This document shows positions 8,845-12,862 of a stretch of 12,862 nucleotides of DNA, piece by piece. Source of the DNA: Bacteroidota bacterium (GTDB lineage: Bacteria > Bacteroidota > Bacteroidia > Chitinophagales > LD1); the NCBI GenBank assembly GCA_016715625.1, contig JADJZU010000021.1, positions 1 to 12,862 on the forward strand, written 5' to 3'. The notes below the pieces were generated by a model, which did no database searches, had not been told where the DNA came from, and saw only the letters and a program-made list of their open reading frames with translations. Made by a program: the position numbers and the translations under genes. Numbering within the stretch: position 1 is the stretch's first letter; each line of letters starts with the position of its first letter.

Positions 8845-9531
8845 TTACCAAACCGGCAACTTTGTTTCCAGCCTGGTCTGCAAATCTTGTATTACTTTTT
8901 TTCTCCAACTTTCGCTACCAACCGCTTCACCAAAGCTCTGTTTGTAATCCGCAATGTCTAGGGTTTCCAAATTCATCTTCAGCGTTTTGAAAACGTGATA
9001 GCTTTTTTCACCCGGCACATGCACATGGTGCAAGCCACCGCTGTAGGCAATAATCATTTGACCCGATTGCAATCCCTGTAGTACATCAGCTATGCCACTT
9101 TTTACAGTCATTTTATTGCCATCCAGATCCAATCCGTTTTTCCGTTTCATTCGGCCTTCCGGAATAATAACAATGATTGAATCATCGTAAATAGCATCCA
9201 TAAATTGCTGCCAGGTATTGTCGCGTTTTCGACTAATAGATACCATACCCGGGCTGAAGATTTTAAAAAGCGCACCTACAAATGGACGATTCAATGTTTT
9301 ATCGGCACCCGGTGCCACCATGCGCTTGGAGAGCATTCTCAAAAACGATATGGGCAGAAATCCCAAATACAAAATCTCGAGTAGAGAGGTGTGATTGAGC
9401 AACACAATCAGTCGTGTTTGATCCCACTGAATATCCGGATTGTTATCTGGCCATTTAATCTCATAGCGATAAAACAAACGCGATATGCCCTTAATCAGAA
9501 GAAGCGAAACAAAGCTGAGCAAACTTTTCAT
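8845..9531 (-). CDS. PlsC-like 1-acylglycerol-3-phosphate acyltransferase family protein
   Basis: An intact 228-residue membrane-associated acyltransferase, predicted to move an acyl group from acyl-CoA or acyl-ACP onto a lysophospholipid or related lipid. A hydrophobic N-terminus (SLLSFVSLLLIKG) could associate with the membrane. Motif I reads LLNHTSLLE (His47, Glu52), so the usual HX4D is HX4E. The block PFVGALFKIFSPGMVSISRK resembles motif II. Motif III reads IIVIIPEGRMKRKNG (Glu125, Gly126, Arg127). It starts 3 bases after the stop of the acyl-CoA dehydrogenase and probably shares its transcript; acyl-CoA is a common substrate of the two enzyme families. The exact acceptor is unknown. The HX4E variant could indicate a specialised subfamily or altered activity. 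Confidence 0.85.
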   Translation of the reverse strand: MKSLLSFVSLLLIKGISRLFYRYEIKWPDNNPDIQWDQTRLIVLLNHTSLLEILYLGFLPISFLRMLSKRMVAPGADKTLNRPFVGALFKIFSPGMVSISRKRDNTWQQFMDAIYDDSIIVIIPEGRMKRKNGLDLDGNKMTVKSGIADVLQGLQSGQMIIAYSGGLHHVHVPGEKSYHVFKTLKMNLETLDIADYKQSFGEAVGSESWRKKVIQDLQTRLETKLPVW

Positions 9532-9534
9532 ACA

Positions 9535-11331
9535 TCAACCAATAAACGGATAAGCATTTTTACGGATAGCATAACCGGCTACAGCTCTTCGCAGTTCTTT
9601 TGCATTCACGTTATACGTAGGCACAAGCAGCCCGAACAACCAGGACATTATGCTTTTTCTCCAGGCGGAAGCATAGGCTGCAATAGCATCGTTACCGGCC
9701 TTGCGTACTTTATCCAAAGCCTCGTGCAAATACAACTGCAACAGTTTTTTCTGCACCCCTAAAGCCTCTGCATCATAGCCCTTCTTTTCATTTAGCTTTT
9801 GCACGCGAAGCAAGAGCGACTCGCAGATATAGGCCTCTGCCAGTATATCGGCCAGATTCATCACAATCTCCTGCTCATCGACCATTTTCTCGCGCAGTTT
9901 GTTTCCGGCAGCTCCGAAATAAGGAGGAAGGAGGCTTTAAGATTTTTGACAATTCGCTTTTGTTCTTCAAATCCACCACTACTCTTAAAGGGGAGCAACT
10001 GCTTTAAGAACAATGCAGGCAATTTTTACCCGCTCCCATTAAATCCACTTCTTTCGTTTTAATGCACGTCTGGTAAGTTCGGCAACCGATAGCAAACGAT
10101 TTATCTCATTAGTACCTTCATATATTCTGGTGATGCGTGCATCGCGATAGCCCATTTCAATACCGGTTTCCACCGCATAGCCCATTCCTCCGTGAATTTG
10201 CAATGCTTCATCCACCACATAATCTACCACATCGGAACCGGACACCTTTAGTATAGCTGCCTCTACAGCATATTCACGAACGGCAAGTAACTTCGCTTCA
10301 CTCTTATCCATTCCTTGCTGCACCAATTCCTGTTGCTTTAAATCAATATTGTGCCCGGTACGATAGATGGCGGATTCGGTAGCAAATGTGCGGGTTACCA
10401 TTTCTCCGATTTTATATTGCATGGCACCAAAGGAGCTGATGGGTTTTCCGAATTGCTCGCGTTGATTAGCATAAATAACGGCTCGGGTCGTTGCAAACTT
10501 ACTTACCCCTATGGCCCCGGCAGAAAGCTTTACGCGTCCGGTGTTTAGTATATTCAATGCAATTTTAAATCCCTCGCCTCTTTTAGACAGTAAATTCTCA
10601 GCCGGTACCGGACAGTTATTAAAGAAAACCTGAACGGTAGAAGAACCTTTTATCCCTAGCTTCTTTTCCTCTTTGCCCAAAGTGATGCCACACCCAAAAG
10701 CCTTTTCGACAATAAATGCGGAAAGGTCTTTATCGTCTTCAATTTTGCAAACACAATAAAGATATCGGCAAAGCCACCATTGGTAACCACATTTTTTGAC
10801 CGTTGAGCAAATAGGTTTTGCCATCGGAACTGAGTGTAGCTTTTGTTTTTCCGGAATTAGCATCGGAACCTGCACCGGGTTCTGTGAGACAGTAAGACGC
10901 TTTTAATTTGGCGGAGGCAATGCCCGGCAAATACTTTTGTTTCTGCTCCGGAGTACCGTAGAACACGATGGGTAACGAACCGATAGAAGTTTGCGCGCCT
11001 ATAGTAGTAGTAGCAAAAGAAAAGCCCAGCGATATGGCTTCGCCAAACAAAGTCCGGTAATAAAGTCAAGATCCATGCCGCCATATTCTTTATCGATAGA
11101 AAGGCCACAAAGACCTAACTCGCTGATTTTTCCAGCATGAAACAATCAAGTCCAGATCTTTAGATGCATCAAGTGCAGCTGCTTTTTCTATTCCCAAACC
11201 ATGAATTTCCTGCAGGCAAAAATCCTTTACCATGTCTCGAATCATCAACTGTTCTTCCGTCCAGTCTTCGGGTAAAAAACATCGTTGTAATTAGTTTCGT
11301 CTGTAACGAAGGCTCCTCCTTTTAATGGCAT
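9535..11331 (-). CDS. Long acyl-CoA dehydrogenase (VLCAD/ACAD9-like length), frameshifted
   Basis: A FAD-dependent enzyme of about 598 residues that introduces the alpha-beta double bond of acyl-CoA in fatty-acid beta-oxidation. ATG 11331-11329 opens MPLKGGAFVTDETNYNDVF. The middle domain shows YCLTEPGAGSDANSGKTKA and LLNGQKMW (near 10810). The C-terminal domain has REQFGKPISSFGAMQYK, ALQIHGGMGYAVETGIEMGY and the catalytic-base motif RITRIYEGTNEINRLL, with Glu at 10119-10117. About 190 further residues follow, ending at 9535; this extension is typical of 600-residue very-long-chain-type dehydrogenases, not 380-residue ones. The frame breaks near 11275, 11145, 11045, 10795, 10745, 10035-10050, 10010 and 9915. 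Read-through restores FGAAGNKLREKMVDEQEIVM, so the open frame at 9535-9885 is this gene's C-terminus and not a separate gene. It is probably cotranscribed with the downstream acyltransferase. Confidence 0.92.
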
Positions 11332-11372
11332 AGCTGATATTTTAGCAGATGAAATAACGAATTTACCATAAC

Positions 11373-11403
11373 AAAAAAGCCCGTTACTTTCTTGGTAACG
11401 GGC
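11373..11403 (-). terminator. Minus-strand intrinsic terminator with no annotated gene feeding it
   Basis: Arms GCCCGTTAC (11379-11387) and GTAACGGGC (11395-11403) form a perfect 9-bp, mostly G-C stem with a 7-nt loop. On the minus strand the stem is followed by six U residues (11378-11373). On the plus strand it is followed by CTCTC, so it works only for leftward transcription. It lies 41 bases upstream of the acyl-CoA dehydrogenase start. It should therefore end a leftward transcript that begins right of 11403, where no clear gene is present. Confidence 0.75.
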
Positions 11404-11623
11404 CTCTCAAATGAATGGATGCACTATTCCTAATTAAACACAAAACGACCACACATGAAAAATCGTCTTGACGGTGCGATAGTAGTAAGCATACCCATTT
11501 CTCCAAGTGAAAAAGTTAGCGCAATCGGTGATTTTCATCACCTTTTCAGGGTAGTAGATGGTAGACGGTTGGAAAATATACGGTTACTGCTGCGGCAGTT
11601 ATCATTCCTCCTAATACTTGAAT
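11404..11623 (-). other. Unexplained intergenic stretch; possible short minus-strand transcript
   Basis: The 328 bases between the acyl-CoA dehydrogenase start (11331) and the L,D-transpeptidase start (11660) hold no recognisable gene. Leftward transcription here would end at the hairpin at 11379-11403. Minus-strand candidates are a 34-codon frame from ATG 11538 to a stop at 11434 (begins MKITDCANFFTWRNGY) and a 19-codon frame from ATG 11605 (MITAAAVTVYFPTVYHLLP). The second frame has GGAGG only one base before its ATG, too close to be a normal ribosome-binding site. One indel could join the two, but no family is recognised. A small hairpin, GGTGAT-TTTC-ATCACC, sits at 11527-11542. A small RNA or a short peptide gene are equally possible. 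Confidence 0.25.
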
Positions 11624-11631
11624 TACCTTTG
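11624..11631 (+). promoter_or_regulatory. Candidate -7 promoter element (TACCTTTG) for the L,D-transpeptidase operon
   Basis: TACCTTTG exactly matches the Bacteroidota -7 consensus TAnnTTTG and is followed by C. It lies 28 bases before the ATG at 11660, giving a short leader. No clear -33 TTTG is found at the usual distance; GTTA near 11598 is a poor match. Confidence 0.5.
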
Positions 11632-11659
11632 CATGGATGCATCTTTTTAAAAAAGACCT

Positions 11660-12312
11660 ATGAACAAGTTGCTGACCTTGCTTTTTGTATCCGTCTTTCT
11701 GCTCAGTTTTTATTGGCTGGGAGAAAAATCGATTAGTAGCAAAGCAAACTCCAAGAGTAAGATACACCAACTCTACACCGATTGCGGTTTTGGAAAACAT
11801 ATTGTCGTTTGATGCATTTAGTCACTCTTACGGGGATATGAAAATACGCCGAAAAACCGCTGTTGGCAGTGTGCGATTTTAGCAAGCCATCGAATCAAAA
11901 ACGGTTTTTTGTTATTGATTTAGAGCAGAAAAAACTACTCTATCAATCGCTGGTGGCACATGGAAAAAATTCGGGAGAGCTGATGGCCAACCATTTCTCC
12001 AATGAACCATCTTCACTTCAAAGTTCGCTTGGTTTTTTTAGTGTAGGCGCTATCATCAACAGCCCTAAACATGGCACGGCAGTGCTACAACGGTTTGGAG
12101 AAAAACCTAAACGACAATGCGCGCACCCGTGAAATTATCATTCATGGTGCCGATTATGTCTGCGAAAAATTTGTGCAGCAGCACGGACGTCTCGGCAGAA
12201 GTTTTGGTTGCCCCGCATTACCGGCTGATTTGATTGAGAGGTGAGCCCTGTTTTGGCGAATGGCTCATTGCTATACATTTACGCCAACAATATCCTCCAA
12301 TCGATTACATGA
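11660..12312 (+). CDS. Murein L,D-transpeptidase, YkuD_2 catalytic-domain family, frameshifted
   Basis: An exported cell-wall enzyme of about 217 residues, predicted to form 3-3 peptidoglycan crosslinks or attach groups to peptide stems through a Cys nucleophile. ATG 11660 gives an N-terminal signal or anchor (MNKLLTLLFVSVFLLSFYWL). Family motifs follow: LAVCDFSKPSNQKRFFVIDL, VAHGKNSGE, ANHFSNEPSSLQSSLGFF, the histidine motif TREIIIHGADYV (His 12143-12145) and the catalytic motif HGRLGRSFGCPALPADLI (Cys 12209-12211). The last residues, GSLLYIYANNILQSIT, run to the TGA at 12310-12312. The frame breaks near 11785 (extra T), 11840 (extra A; reading through gives MKYAEKPLLAVCDFSKPS), 12085 and 12235. 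The stop overlaps the next ATG in the sequence ATGA, so the two transpeptidase genes are probably translationally coupled. Confidence 0.9.
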
Positions 12313-12862
12313 AGGGTTTTCTTGTTCTTTTAACTGCCTTCACGTGTACACATTTCAACTCCGGGGCTGTAAGCATTCTTCTAATAACGAACCGACTGTG
12401 CTGGTGCAGATACTACGGGTGTATACCGCAGAAAATTACAGTGCTGTAACACTGGATAGTTTCTTTCTGCAAAAATTTTTGGCCAGGATACTACCCTGCA
12501 GATTTTTTCGAAGGACATCAGCGCATTTATACCCGTAGAAATTATCAGGCGGCTTGGTTTGCCGGTGATTCGCTTAGCGGACAAGCCAAGGTTTTTTTGC
12601 ATCGATTAAAAGATTTTTCATCCCTCTTTCATGACACTACGCTGCTTTCAACAGCCCTGCTATCAGTTATAGATAGTACCGAGTTAAATGGTGAATATCT
12701 GAAACAAAATTCTACCCAAAAGTTACTGCTGGAGGTAAGCATGACTGCCGCCTTTTTCAAATACGCCACCAAAGAATACTATGGCTCCGATGCACAACCC
12801 CGCGACCTGGAATGGTATATCCCAAGAAAGAAGAAAAATTACTCTTTGTTATTGAACGCACT
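12309..12862 (+). CDS. YcbB-like L,D-transpeptidase family protein, scaffold-domain part (3' end beyond window, frameshifted)
   Basis: The first 184 or so residues of a second exported L,D-transpeptidase; the catalytic YkuD domain would lie past the window edge. ATG 12309 overlaps the previous stop by four bases. The start reads MKGFLVLLTAFTC. A nearby frame then gives QLRGCKHSSNN, which after one indel fits a lipobox, so it may be a lipoprotein anchored by Cys in the periplasm. The scaffold domain is recognisable: QIFSKDISAF, then YTRRNYQAAWFAGDSLSGQA, then LLLEVSMTAAFFKYATKEYYG and DLEWYIPRKKKNYSLLLNA. The 'FY..R.Y..AWF' and 'L.W.IPRKK' motifs are typical of the Bacteroidota YcbB-like family. 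Frame breaks fall near 12360, 12484 (missing C) and 12524 (missing T). Confidence 0.8.

Noticed and set aside
9535..9885. A separate 116-codon hypothetical gene on the minus strand
   Set aside because: Reading through indels near 9915, 10010 and 10040 joins it to the acyl-CoA dehydrogenase, and its sequence (MNLADILAEAYICES, ELRRAVAGYAIRK) is the C-terminal extension typical of 600-residue dehydrogenases.
11430..11456. Minus-strand frame reading MCGRFVFN, matching the Met-Cys-Gly-Arg start of SRAP (HMCES/YedK) proteins
   Set aside because: It stops after eight residues and runs into the terminator hairpin. No other SRAP motif follows in any frame, so the match is most likely chance.
1..12862. 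Defence island, CRISPR array, biosynthetic cluster, mobile element or RNA gene
   Set aside because: No repeat-spacer array, transposase, integrase, toxin-antitoxin, restriction gene, tRNA or rRNA could be seen on either strand; all large frames fit housekeeping or secreted-enzyme families.

Overview
The window comes from a member of the Bacteroidota, most likely near Chitinophagaceae. The lineage call rests on several features. Two secreted hydrolases end in type A sorting domains of the type IX secretion system (T9SS). The cell-wall gene at the right end carries a YkuD_2-type L,D-transpeptidase domain. Start codons mostly lack Shine-Dalgarno sequences, and two intergenic regions carry exact matches to the Bacteroidota -7 promoter element TAnnTTTG. 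The lineage is inferred from these family and promoter signatures; no marker gene is present.

Layout, left to right. The 3' end of a DUF2805/TIGR03643 gene (+) is followed by a possible 31-residue membrane peptide (-). Next comes a secreted subtilisin-like (S8) peptidase with a T9SS tail (+), then a single-domain SCP2-like protein (+). A perfect 18-bp hairpin terminator separates SCP2 from a convergent amidase-signature enzyme (-). A divergent region with an 11-bp inverted repeat leads to a secreted alpha/beta hydrolase with a T9SS tail (+). This is convergent with a membrane-anchored beta-lactamase-fold serine hydrolase (-). Then come a DEAD-box RNA helicase (+), and, convergent with it by 1 nt, a two-gene minus-strand unit: a long acyl-CoA dehydrogenase followed by a PlsC-like acyltransferase. 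At the right end a likely operon (+) pairs a YkuD_2 L,D-transpeptidase with a YcbB-like L,D-transpeptidase through an ATGA overlap; the second gene runs off the window.

Most long genes are broken by single-base insertions or deletions, many of them in short homopolymer runs. Reading through these restores nearly every family motif: the S8 triad, amidase triad, lipase nucleophile, acyl-CoA dehydrogenase catalytic Glu and L,D-transpeptidase Cys. I therefore annotate whole genes across the breaks and read the breaks as sequence errors, not real pseudogenes. The SCP2, helicase and acyltransferase genes are intact. The 116-codon open frame at 9535-9885 is the C-terminus of the acyl-CoA dehydrogenase, not a separate gene.

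Functionally this looks like ordinary core and accessory content: secreted protein and ester degradation, lipid and acyl-CoA turnover, RNA remodelling and peptidoglycan crosslinking. I see no CRISPR array, transposase, phage gene, tRNA or rRNA, and no clear new multi-gene system. The points most worth a second look are the orphan minus-strand terminator near 11.4 kb, the HX4E acyltransferase, the large insertion inside the S8 catalytic domain, the divergent inverted repeat and the small membrane peptide.
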